Assembly: GCA_003022905.1 (NCBI GenBank)
Contig: PXSE01000147.1
Coordinates: 1 to 11,022, forward strand
Direction of reading: 5' to 3'
Length of the DNA: 11,022 bases
DNA from: Halobacteriales archaeon QS_9_68_42
Lineage (GTDB): Archaea; Halobacteriota; Halobacteria; Halobacteriales; Haloarculaceae
Positions within the stretch are counted from its first letter, which is position 1, and every line of letters begins with the position of its first letter. Made by a program: the position numbers and the translations under genes. A model generated the notes under the pieces. It was not told the DNA's origin and searched no databases. It was given only the letters and a program-made list of their open reading frames with translations. Positions 1 to 6,246 of this stretch are shown here, in pieces.

Positions 1-381
1 GTCAGATCCATCTATAACCCGCTGGATCAGATCAGTACGATGTTGCTCGACGGTGATACCCGGAATTTCAAGGACGTCGTCCTCGTGGAGTTCCCGAAAG
101 AGGGATCGTATTCGGTTGCGTTCAAGACATCAAACCCTCCGGAGATGATCGAACGAATAACCGAGGAGGACGATATGCTCACCGTGTTCATGCCGATGGG
201 TCCGAACCCGTTCATGGGTGGGTTCATTCTCCATATGGCCGAGGATGAGGTGTATCCACTCGACCTGTCCGTCGAGGAAGGAATCTCGTCAATCGTTTCC
301 TTCGGCGTAGCGGTCGAACTCGACGACCATCCACCCGAGGTCCCCATCAATCTGGACGAGATAACGGGAGACGACTCATGA
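1..381 (+). CDS. DUF502 family membrane protein, C-terminal part (5' end outside window)
   Basis: The frame is open from the first base and ends at TGA 379-381, giving the last 126 residues of a longer protein. The visible part matches the C-terminal half of DUF502 (COG2928). It has an N-terminal V-R-S-I-Y segment, then VVLVEFPKEGSYSVAF (about residues 26-41), the FMPMGPNPFMGGF stretch that corresponds to the family's conserved PNPxxG segment, and a final S-x-V-S-F-G-V-A-V segment. Members normally have two N-terminal membrane helices, which would lie upstream of this window. The molecular function of the family is unknown. An internal ATG at base 40 exists, but family similarity begins before it, so it is probably not the start. 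Codon usage is less GC-biased than in genes to the right. Confidence 0.82.
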   Translation, partial: VRSIYNPLDQISTMLLDGDTRNFKDVVLVEFPKEGSYSVAFKTSNPPEMIERITEEDDMLTVFMPMGPNPFMGGFILHMAEDEVYPLDLSVEEGISSIVSFGVAVELDDHPPEVPINLDEITGDDS

Positions 382-439
382 TTGGCTCAGACGTGAAAGT
401 ATCTCGATGGGTGATGAACGGGGGGCAGGAGGTGTGGTA

Positions 440-460
440 ATCGACATTTTTCACGTCGAT
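440..460 (+). terminator. Possible terminator: 6-bp hairpin with T5 in loop
   Basis: ATCGAC (440-445) and GTCGAT (455-460) form a perfect 6-bp stem around a loop holding five T residues (447-451). It lies about 60 bases after the DUF502 stop codon. Archaeal termination depends mainly on oligo-T stretches, so the T-run could end that transcript. The T-run is short and in the loop, so this is only a candidate. Confidence 0.25.
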
Positions 461-612
461 GGTAAGCCGGATTTCGCAGAGATGGCTATCACCTCTCTCG
501 AACGTGAGGACGAGCGGTTCGAGGTCGACACGGCGACGCCGGCGACCGGGCGTTCGGCACCTGACCCGGCCCGCCGTTTCCCGTCGAAATACGACCGCCG
601 CCGTCGCCGCCT

Positions 613-659
613 CACCTCCAGTCAAACGGCAGTGAACCCCTCTTCTTCACGTGGAGGTG
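613..659. repeat. 8-bp inverted repeat with 31-base spacer
   Basis: CACCTCCA at 613-620 is the exact reverse complement of TGGAGGTG at 652-659. The arms resemble the anti-Shine-Dalgarno and Shine-Dalgarno sequences. It lies in the convergent gap downstream of the APC transporter gene. Its function is unknown and it may be chance. Confidence 0.3.
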
Positions 660-740
660 CCTCCCTGCGTGCGGTTTCGCTCCTGTCGAAGCGTCAGACG
701 GGCGTGTGACGGCGTTGCTCGCCCGTGGTGAGACTGCCGC

Positions 741-2936
741 TCAGAATAAATGCCGTTCGACTGCCTTACGGACCCGCCCTGGTTGGCTCTCTCCGTAGAC
801 AACCAGCGTCCCGTGTCCGCTCTCAACGCCGGCCGGATTCGTACGACCGAACAGTCGGTCCGTGAAACCGCGTTGGACGCCACTCACGACGAGGACATCG
901 GAACCACGAGCCGAGAGTTCGAGGGCATCGTCGGGCCCTGACTCGACGATTCGGGTTTCGACCGGGGCCTCACACAGAGCCATCAGTTCGGAGAAATAAT
1001 CTTCGATCGTGTTTCGGCGACTTTCCGGCGCGTCCGCCGCTATCGGGAAATGGAACGTAAGCGTCCCATCGGCCGCTGTAGCGAGTGCGTCCGCCAGTCC
1101 GATCTTCGTCGGATCGAACGGCCCCTGGTCAGTAATAACACCGATGTGCTCGATGGTATCGTGGTCGAAGTTCGAGACCTCGATGACGTCGCAGGGAGCA
1201 TGGTCTTCAATCCAGCCAGCGTCGCTGCCCAGCAGGTGCTTCGACCCGGTCGAACGCTCGATAATCAGGGTATCCGCCCCGACATCGGCGGCGTAGTTGA
1301 CGATCGCGTGTCGCCTATCGTGACTGACGATCTCGCCGTAGCGGACCGGGATTGCCGGATCCATAGCCCGATCGGCTAGCCGGTCCTCGAAGGCCTGGTC
1401 CCCTTCGGTGAGTCGCTCGGCGGACTGCGGGAGTGGCGTCTGGTCGGGAACCTCGTCGAACCGAACGACCCGAACACCGCCCTCACGGGTGCGGGCTACG
1501 TCTACGGCAAGGTCGATCAGCGACCGCTCGACGGCCGGCGGTGTCCCCTCGGTGACCGCAACCAGCACCTCGTCGCCGTCGGTTCCGACCTCGGATTCGG
1601 TCTGCTCGACCACGTCCCGACCGAGACTCCGACGGAAGGCGTCGGCCATCGCACCCTCCCGGCCGACGCCACCCCGCCGGTACACGAAGAGATAGTACCA
1701 CACCATCGAGCCGACCGTGATGACCACGGCCCCGACCAGGGGCACGAGCCCGATGTATCGCAGGAGAACCACCCCCCCGACGATGCCGACCAGCTGGGGG
1801 AGCGGATAGAGCGGTGACTCGAAGCTAGGCTCGTACGTTTCGATCGAACCCTGGCGGAAGGCGATGACGGCGACGTTGATGAGGATGAACACCAGAATTT
1901 TGAACGCGCTGGCGAGCTTGGCGATGTCGTCGATGGGGACGAACGCGATGAGGACGAGTAACACCCCGCCGGTGATAGTGATCGCGTTGACCGGCGTGTC
2001 GAATCGGTCACTGACGTTCTCGAAGATATCGGGAGCGAGGTCGTCGCGGCTCATCGCGAAGGGGTACCGCGAGGAGGAGAGAATACCCGCGTTGGCGGTG
2101 CTGATCAGCGCGAGCAGCGCCGCGATGATGACGGCCCCGACGCCGAGTGCGGAGAGCGCGTTCCCGGCCGCGATCTGCATCGGCGTCTCCGTGTCGGTGA
2201 GTGCGGCCCGTTCGGCGACGCCCACCATCACCGTCACGATGGCGACGTAGATGGCGGCGGTGACGACGAGCGAGCCGAGGATGCCGAGCGGGAGGTTCCG
2301 GTCGGGATTTTCAACCTCTTCGGCGACGCTGGCGACCTTCGTGACACCGGCATAAGAGACGAAGACGAATCCGGTCGCGCCGAGAACCCCGCCGACCCCG
2401 CTGTTGAAGAAACCCTCGAAGCGAGCGCTCTCGACGCTCGGCGTCCCGGCCACGATGAACCAGACCATCGTGGCCAGCATGATTGCGACGATAGCAATCT
2501 GCATCCGGCCGGTCTGTTTCGCGCCGACGATGTTCAAGACGATCAGCAGGACTGCGACCGTCAACGCGACGGGGGTCACGGGGAGGTCGAACAACAACAC
2601 CAGATACGGTGCGCCGCCGACGAGTGCCAATGCTCCCTTGAACGTCAGCGAGAACCACGTGCCGACGCCGGCAATCGTCCCGAACAGCGGTCCCATCGCC
2701 CGCTCGATGTACAGATATGTCCCGCCGGCCTCGGGCATAGCCGTCGCCATCTCGGACTTGCTCAGTGCCGCAGGCAATACCAGTATGCCGGCAAGGAAGT
2801 ACGCGAACACGACGGCCGGGCCAGCCATCTTCATCGCTAACCCCGGGAGAATGAAGATACCGCTTCCTACCATCGCACCGATGCTGATAGCCATGACGGC
2901 GGGTAGTCCGAGATCGCGCTCGAGTTCTTTTGTCAT
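741..2936 (-). CDS. APC-family amino-acid transporter with two C-terminal UspA domains
   Basis: Predicted inner-membrane amino-acid permease of the APC superfamily, 731 residues from the ATG at 2936. Residues about 11-420 are hydrophobic with roughly twelve membrane segments. The family GSGIF motif is at 24-28, with PEAGGTY (about 68-74) and SYAGVTKVASVAEE (about 194-207) typical of cationic/neutral amino-acid permeases. After a basic linker come two universal stress protein folds (about 453-589 and 594-717). The first keeps a degenerate UspA nucleotide-binding segment, GSKHLLGSDAGWIEDHAPCD. Such permease-UspA fusions are common in haloarchaea. The substrate cannot be read from sequence; amino acids are likely given the linked Lrp gene. 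The start was chosen because GGTGA (2942-2946) sits 5 bases before it. An in-frame GTG at 2945 would add three residues but overlaps that site. It probably shares a transcript with the TrkA-N gene 67-76 bases upstream. Confidence 0.9.
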   Translation of the reverse strand: MTKELERDLGLPAVMAISIGAMVGSGIFILPGLAMKMAGPAVVFAYFLAGILVLPAALSKSEMATAMPEAGGTYLYIERAMGPLFGTIAGVGTWFSLTFKGALALVGGAPYLVLLFDLPVTPVALTVAVLLIVLNIVGAKQTGRMQIAIVAIMLATMVWFIVAGTPSVESARFEGFFNSGVGGVLGATGFVFVSYAGVTKVASVAEEVENPDRNLPLGILGSLVVTAAIYVAIVTVMVGVAERAALTDTETPMQIAAGNALSALGVGAVIIAALLALISTANAGILSSSRYPFAMSRDDLAPDIFENVSDRFDTPVNAITITGGVLLVLIAFVPIDDIAKLASAFKILVFILINVAVIAFRQGSIETYEPSFESPLYPLPQLVGIVGGVVLLRYIGLVPLVGAVVITVGSMVWYYLFVYRRGGVGREGAMADAFRRSLGRDVVEQTESEVGTDGDEVLVAVTEGTPPAVERSLIDLAVDVARTREGGVRVVRFDEVPDQTPLPQSAERLTEGDQAFEDRLADRAMDPAIPVRYGEIVSHDRRHAIVNYAADVGADTLIIERSTGSKHLLGSDAGWIEDHAPCDVIEVSNFDHDTIEHIGVITDQGPFDPTKIGLADALATAADGTLTFHFPIAADAPESRRNTIEDYFSELMALCEAPVETRIVESGPDDALELSARGSDVLVVSGVQRGFTDRLFGRTNPAGVESGHGTLVVYGESQPGRVRKAVERHLF

Positions 2937-2941
2937 GATGT

Positions 2942-2946
2942 TCACC
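2942..2946 (-). promoter_or_regulatory. Shine-Dalgarno-like GGTGA for the APC transporter
   Basis: On the minus strand GGTGA is followed by the spacer ACATC and then ATG at 2936. It complements the haloarchaeal 16S 3' end. It supports starting at 2936 rather than at the GTG at 2945 that lies inside the motif, and it fits an internal gene of a polycistronic message. Confidence 0.5.
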
Positions 2947-3012
2947 AGTTAATGTTCATCGATTCACACTCGTCGTGTTCGGGCGCCCAGTTTCCACCGC
3001 CGAACGACCGGT

Positions 3013-3486
3013 TCACTCGTATCCGCTACGTATCCGCTCAGCGAAGAGCCGAGGCATGTCGATGACATCCATGCCAGTCCCTTCGAAGGCCGCTTCGTTA
3101 GCCGGATTCGAGATGCCCGCTACGACGTCACGCGGGTCGAACTCATGTCGGGCTAGATATCCCAACAGTAACGCCTCAGAGTCGGAGCCGACGACGACAA
3201 TAATGTCGATGTCGGTGACCTCCGATGCGAGGGCCCGGACGTCGTCCGCATCCGATAGCGTGCGCTGGATGAGCGTCACCTCGTCTGCGACGCCGGTCGG
3301 TTTGGTTTCGGAGACGAGCGTCACCGAGCGAGCGCCCTCGGTAAGGTATTCGGCAACGGCGAGGCCGAAGTGGCCCCCATCAATCACGAGGACGTGTTGT
3401 GCCGTTTCGTCGGGATTGTCGCGTGGATTCCGTCGAATCGTGTCCATGGAGCGAGTTCCGATATCGGGATACGAGAGCAGATACAT
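3013..3486 (-). CDS. Small orphan TrkA-N (RCK-N, Rossmann) domain protein
   Basis: 157-residue cytoplasmic protein with a single Rossmann fold of the TrkA-N/RCK type. A 30-residue polar leader is followed by strand HVLVID, the glycine turn DGGHFG (36-41), and a helix AVAEYL. Later come an acidic second-strand region, IIVVVGSDSEALLLGYLAR (about 95-113) and VVAGISNP (121-128). The canonical turn is GxGxxG; here the first Gly is Asp, so dinucleotide binding may be altered. There is no TrkA-C domain and no potassium channel or TrkH gene beside it. It sits between the Lrp gene and the APC transporter on the same strand, so it may be a regulatory subunit of that transporter; this is inference. The ATG at 3486 has an AT-rich element about 27 bases upstream, fitting leaderless transcription. 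An in-frame ATG at 3447 would remove the first 13 residues. Confidence 0.82.
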   Translation of the reverse strand: MYLLSYPDIGTRSMDTIRRNPRDNPDETAQHVLVIDGGHFGLAVAEYLTEGARSVTLVSETKPTGVADEVTLIQRTLSDADDVRALASEVTDIDIIVVVGSDSEALLLGYLARHEFDPRDVVAGISNPANEAAFEGTGMDVIDMPRLFAERIRSGYE

Positions 3487-3509
3487 TCTGAAAAAGAATA
3501 AAGCAACCG

Positions 3510-3517
3510 ATTTATTT
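3510..3517 (-). promoter_or_regulatory. Putative TATA element for the TrkA-N/APC unit
   Basis: The minus strand reads AAATAAAT centred about 27 bases before the ATG at 3486, the spacing expected for a leaderless haloarchaeal transcript. A second AT-rich run, TTTATT (3497-3502), lies closer and could serve the alternative start at 3447. Confidence 0.5.
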
Positions 3518-3524
3518 CTGATTT

Positions 3525-3562
3525 CGAATTCAGACGGGTTACGCGGCGGAAAGCGAATTCAG
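3525..3562. repeat. Direct repeat of CGAATTCAG upstream of the TrkA-N promoter
   Basis: CGAATTCAG occurs at 3525-3533 and again at 3554-3562, 29 bases apart, each containing the palindrome GAATTC. A third related copy, CGAATTCG, is at 3623-3630 inside the end of the Lrp coding region. In the minus orientation the first two lie just upstream of the putative TATA element (about -40 and -70 from the TrkA-N start), where an archaeal activator or Lrp-type protein could bind. The repeat is seen directly; its role is inferred. Confidence 0.45.
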
Positions 3563-3584
3563 CGGCCTGCAGGGGACCTGGTAC

Positions 3585-4076
3585 TCACTCTGATGTCAGT
3601 TGTGAGGAGGTACCACAGCTATCGAATTCGTGAAATTGGCTGTCGTGGTCGTTACGTATGATGTTTTCGTCGTTGATTCGCACCCCGAGATCGTTGAGGT
3701 CAGTCGTGATTCGGCTGAGGTCGTCCCCGTCGGTCCCGACCACCTCCACCAGCAAATTCTGGTCGCCGGTCATGATTTCCTTCACGTTGACCACACCTGG
3801 GACGTCTGCCGCCTTCTTTGCAATCTGCTCTCGTCTTTCGATTGGGGCCGTACAGACCACCATCGTGTGCAGTTGATAGCCCGTGATTTCGTAGTTTACG
3901 TCCGGGCGGTACCCGTCGATTACGCTGGACTCCTCGAGTTTGTCGATTCGGTTTCTCACCGTTCGTGCCGACACATCGATTCGCTCGGCGATAGCGTTCG
4001 CGGACATTCGTCTGGCGTCCTCCTGGAGCGAGTAGAGGATGCAGCGATCGACGTAGTCGAGGTCAACCGTCTCCAT
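3585..4076 (-). CDS. Lrp/AsnC-family transcriptional regulator
   Basis: 163-residue DNA-binding regulator, close to the usual family length of about 150. The N-terminal winged helix-turn-helix spans about 3-60, with LDYVDRCILYSLQEDAR leading into ANAIAERIDVSARTVRNRI as the recognition region. The C-terminal ligand-binding RAM/AsnC domain spans about 66-145 with VPGVVNVKEIMTGDQNLLVE. RAM domains typically bind amino acids and set the oligomeric state. It lies directly upstream of the TrkA-N and APC transporter genes on the same strand, so it probably regulates amino-acid uptake and perhaps itself. GGAGGT directly abuts the ATG with no spacer, which is poor for Shine-Dalgarno use; a TATA-like element about 25 bases upstream instead suggests leaderless initiation. 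The 98-base gap downstream carries its own likely promoter for the next gene. Confidence 0.93.
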   Translation of the reverse strand: METVDLDYVDRCILYSLQEDARRMSANAIAERIDVSARTVRNRIDKLEESSVIDGYRPDVNYEITGYQLHTMVVCTAPIERREQIAKKAADVPGVVNVKEIMTGDQNLLVEVVGTDGDDLSRITTDLNDLGVRINDENIIRNDHDSQFHEFDSCGTSSQLTSE

Positions 4077-4097
4077 ACCTCCATATCATCCACAGCC

Positions 4098-4105
4098 AGT
4101 ATGAA
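4098..4105 (-). promoter_or_regulatory. Putative TATA element for the Lrp-type gene
   Basis: The minus strand reads TTCATACT centred about 25 bases before the ATG at 4076. Just upstream of it lies a short palindrome, TCGG-A-CCGA (4113-4121), a possible autoregulatory site. Only spacing and composition support this. Confidence 0.35.
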
Positions 4106-4353
4106 CGTTCTGTCGGACCGATCTCCGGCGGAAGAACAGCTAAGTGCGAGCGTGGCATCCGCGAGCGATCAACGGGAGCGAGCGGTTCACCGCCGGGAAC
4201 GGGGGAAACTCCGCGGAGGCGGCCTTTTGTCATCAGTGGGTGTTACCGGGGGTTGACCGAGCGAAGCGAGGGGGACCCCAGTAGAAGAGGTCATTGTACT
4301 GACCAAGGGTTTCGAGCCGAAATCGAACGAACAGACCGTATCACGGGCAACTG

Positions 4354-4959
4354 CTACCCGAACTCCGCACGGCCGCTCGTCGCGCTCCGTATCCGGTCAG
4401 CGACGGCCTTGGCGTCGGCGACGGGCACCCGCACCTCGAAGGCCACCGTCTCGCCGTAGTCGGCCTCGAAGGCGACGCCCTCGCTCTCGAGGACGTTCCG
4501 GACCGTCCCGGAGTCGTCGTAGGCGACGGTGACTGCAAACATCTCGTGGGGTCTGCGCTCGGCGACGCCGGCCGCCTCGACGGTGTTTTTTGTCGTCTGC
4601 GAGTAGGCCCGCACCAGACCGCCGATTCCCAACTCCGTCCCGCCGAAGTACCGGGTAACCACGACGGCGACGTTCTCCAGTTCGCGGCCCGAAAGCACCG
4701 ACAACATCGGGTCGCCGGCGCTGCCGGAGGGTTCGCCGTCGTCGGAGGCGTACTCCCGGAACGGGTCCGCCCGGACCCGGTAGGCCAGCACGTTGTGCGT
4801 GGCATCAGGATGGTCGGCCACGACGGACTCACAGAACGCCTCGGCGGCCGCCACGTCCTCGACGGGCGCCGCGCGGCCGATGAACTCCGAGCCCTGGACG
4901 GTGAGCTGGCTCTCGGCCGGGCCCACGAGAGTGCGGTAGGCGTCGTCGGCGTCGGACAC
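4354..4959 (-). CDS. yigZ: YigZ / IMPACT family protein (UPF0029)
   Basis: 201-residue cytoplasmic protein of the YigZ/IMPACT family, whose bacterial members are about 200 residues. The N-terminal UPF0029 domain shows SEFIGRAAPV (24-33), ATHNVLAYRV (53-62), the signature SDDGEPSGSAGDPML (72-86), and NVAVVVTRYFGGTELGIGGLVRAY split across about 96-119. A smaller C-terminal ferredoxin-like domain (about 138-200) corresponds to DUF1949. Family members are linked to translation or ribosome-associated regulation, and the biochemical role of archaeal members is not settled. The start is a GTG at 4959 with no Shine-Dalgarno; a TATA-like element lies about 27 bases upstream, so the transcript is probably leaderless. 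It is divergent from the PiT permease gene. The sequence 3' of it (4077-4353) holds only the promoter region of the next gene and no recognisable ORF or RNA. Confidence 0.92.
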   Translation of the reverse strand: MSDADDAYRTLVGPAESQLTVQGSEFIGRAAPVEDVAAAEAFCESVVADHPDATHNVLAYRVRADPFREYASDDGEPSGSAGDPMLSVLSGRELENVAVVVTRYFGGTELGIGGLVRAYSQTTKNTVEAAGVAERRPHEMFAVTVAYDDSGTVRNVLESEGVAFEADYGETVAFEVRVPVADAKAVADRIRSATSGRAEFG

Positions 4960-4966
4960 AGCCGCA

Positions 4967-4978
4967 CTGCGGCCGCAG
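4967..4978. promoter_or_regulatory. 12-bp perfect palindrome in the yigZ promoter region
   Basis: CTGCGGCCGCAG is a perfect palindrome lying between the putative yigZ TATA element and its GTG start. A protein bound here would block initiation, so it is a candidate operator, but GC-rich palindromes also arise by chance in this composition. Confidence 0.3.
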
Positions 4979-4980
4979 CG

Positions 4981-4987
4981 GGTAAAC
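4981..4987 (-). promoter_or_regulatory. Putative TATA element for yigZ
   Basis: The minus strand reads GTTTACC about 25-29 bases before the GTG start at 4959. It is the only AT-rich run in that interval. It fits leaderless initiation. Confidence 0.4.
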
Positions 4988-5017
4988 GCCTTTCCGTCGC
5001 CGTGTTCGTCCTGCGGG

Positions 5018-5024
5018 CTTTATC
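5018..5024 (+). promoter_or_regulatory. Putative TATA element for the PiT permease
   Basis: CTTTATC lies about 29 bases before the ATG at 5050, the expected distance for a leaderless transcript. No Shine-Dalgarno sequence precedes that ATG. This element supports choosing 5050 as the start. Confidence 0.5.
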
Positions 5025-5049
5025 AGTCCCGATATCGTACCGACGTCAA

Positions 5050-6219
5050 ATGGACGCCGGCACGCTCGCGACGTTCATGATCGCCGGGGGCGCGAGCCTC
5101 TTCATGGCGTGGGCCATCGGCGCCGGCTCCTCGGGGTCGACGCCCTTCGCGCCCGCTGTCGGCGCCAACGCCATCTCGGTGATGCGGGCCGGCTTCTTCG
5201 TCGGCATTCTCGGGCTGGCCGGGGCGACGCTGCAGGGCGCCAACGTCACGGAGGCGGTCGGCCGCGAGCTCGTCGTCGGGGCGACGCTGTCGCCGGCGGC
5301 CTCCATCGTCGCGCTGACCATCGCGGCCGTCCTGGTCGCGGTCGGCGTCTTCACCGGCTATCCGATAGCGACCGCCTTCACCGTCACCGGCGCCGTCGTC
5401 GGGACGGGGCTGGCGCTGGGTGGCGGTCCGGCCTGGCCGAAGTACTACGAGATTCTGACGGTGTGGACGCTGACGCCGTTCGTCGGTAGCGGCGTCGCCT
5501 ACGGGACCGCGAAACTGCTCCGCAACGAGGCGGTCACCGAGGCAGTGGCCATCCCAGCGCTGGCCGGGGTCGTCGGCGCCATCCTCGCAAACGTCGAGTT
5601 CGTCCTGCTGGGGCCGCCCGACGAGGCCGCCACCGTCGCCGCCACGGTCGGCGGTGGCCGTCTCGGGCGGGCCGCCATCACGCTCGCGTTCGCCGTCGTC
5701 GTCGCCGCCGCCCTCGCCGCCGACATGCGGGCCGACGAGGCGGCCGGCCAGCGGCACTTCCTGCTCGCGCTCGGCGGCCTGGTGGCCTTCTCGGCCGGCG
5801 GCAGCCAGGTCGGCCTCGCGCTCGGGCCCCTGCTGCCGCTGTTCGAGGCCGCTGGCCTCGACGTCCCGCTTCTCGCGCTGCTGTTCGGCGGCGGCCTCGG
5901 CCTGCTCGCGGGGTCGTGGACCGCCGCCCCCCGGATGATAAAGGCCATCTCCCAGGACTACTCCTCGCTGGGGCCGCGCCGCTCCATTGCGGCGCTCATC
6001 CCCTCGTTCGTCATCGCCCAGACGGCCATCCTGCTCGGCGTGCCCATCTCGTTCAACGAGATAATCGTCTCGGCGGTCATCGGCGCCGGCGCCTCCGCGG
6101 GCACCGGCGGCATCAGCGCCGGGAAGATGGGCTACACGGTGCTGGCATGGGTCGGGTCGCTCGTCGGCGCCGGCACGCTTGGGTACGGCGTCTACACCGC
6201 CATCTCGATAGTGCTGTGA
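5050..6219 (+). CDS. PiT-family (inorganic phosphate transporter-like) permease with altered signatures
   Basis: 389-residue integral membrane protein with about ten hydrophobic segments and the inverted-repeat layout of the PiT family (COG0306), which imports phosphate or sulfate with a cation. Repeat 1 has AIGAGSSGSTPFAPAVGAN (22-40) and TGYPIATAFTVTGAVVG (102-118). Repeat 2 has FSAGGSQVGLALGPL (247-261) and VPISFNEIIVSAVIGAG (331-347). Typical PiT proteins carry GANDVAN in each repeat, with an Asp and Asn residues at the ion/phosphate site. Here these positions read GAGSSGS and GGSQVGL, so both Asp residues are lost. It may belong to a divergent haloarchaeal clade with changed coupling or substrate. 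The reading frame stays open to 4546 upstream, but that part overlaps yigZ and is a high-GC artefact; the ATG with TATA at -29 is preferred. It converges with the CorC-like gene across 27 bases. Confidence 0.85.
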   Translation: MDAGTLATFMIAGGASLFMAWAIGAGSSGSTPFAPAVGANAISVMRAGFFVGILGLAGATLQGANVTEAVGRELVVGATLSPAASIVALTIAAVLVAVGVFTGYPIATAFTVTGAVVGTGLALGGGPAWPKYYEILTVWTLTPFVGSGVAYGTAKLLRNEAVTEAVAIPALAGVVGAILANVEFVLLGPPDEAATVAATVGGGRLGRAAITLAFAVVVAAALAADMRADEAAGQRHFLLALGGLVAFSAGGSQVGLALGPLLPLFEAAGLDVPLLALLFGGGLGLLAGSWTAAPRMIKAISQDYSSLGPRRSIAALIPSFVIAQTAILLGVPISFNEIIVSAVIGAGASAGTGGISAGKMGYTVLAWVGSLVGAGTLGYGVYTAISIVL

Positions 6220-6246
6220 CGCGGCGCGGCCCCGCTGCCGGCGGCC

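Larger units (their letters stand above)
382..740. other. Convergent intergenic region without a convincing gene
   Basis: These 359 bases lie between the stop of the DUF502 gene (+) and the stop of the APC transporter gene (-). Open frames exist on both strands, for example about 407-709 (+). None shows a recognisable domain or a clear start, and that frame turns Arg- and Ser-rich in its second half. The stretch holds a small hairpin with a T-run in its loop (440-460) and an 8-base inverted repeat (613-620 with 652-659). Confidence 0.5.

Noticed and set aside
407..709. Open frame of 100 codons (+) after the DUF502 gene, with GGAGGTG near a GTG at about 434
   Set aside because: The first half looks mildly coding, but the second half is Arg/Ser-rich, no family is recognisable, and the Shine-Dalgarno-like motif overlaps the GTG instead of preceding it.
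4258..4276. GAGCGAAGCGAG motif as a possible repeat element
   Set aside because: It occurs once here, is not a true palindrome, and such strings are common in GC-rich archaeal DNA.
4305..4320. GGGTTTCGAGCC resembling a tRNA T-loop
   Set aside because: It has an extra T relative to GGTTCGANNCC and there are no matching acceptor, D or anticodon arms around it.
4546..5049. Upstream extension of the PiT frame giving a 557-residue product
   Set aside because: It lies antisense to yigZ, is Gly/Arg/Val-rich without conserved motifs, and the TATA element with correct spacing points to the ATG at 5050.
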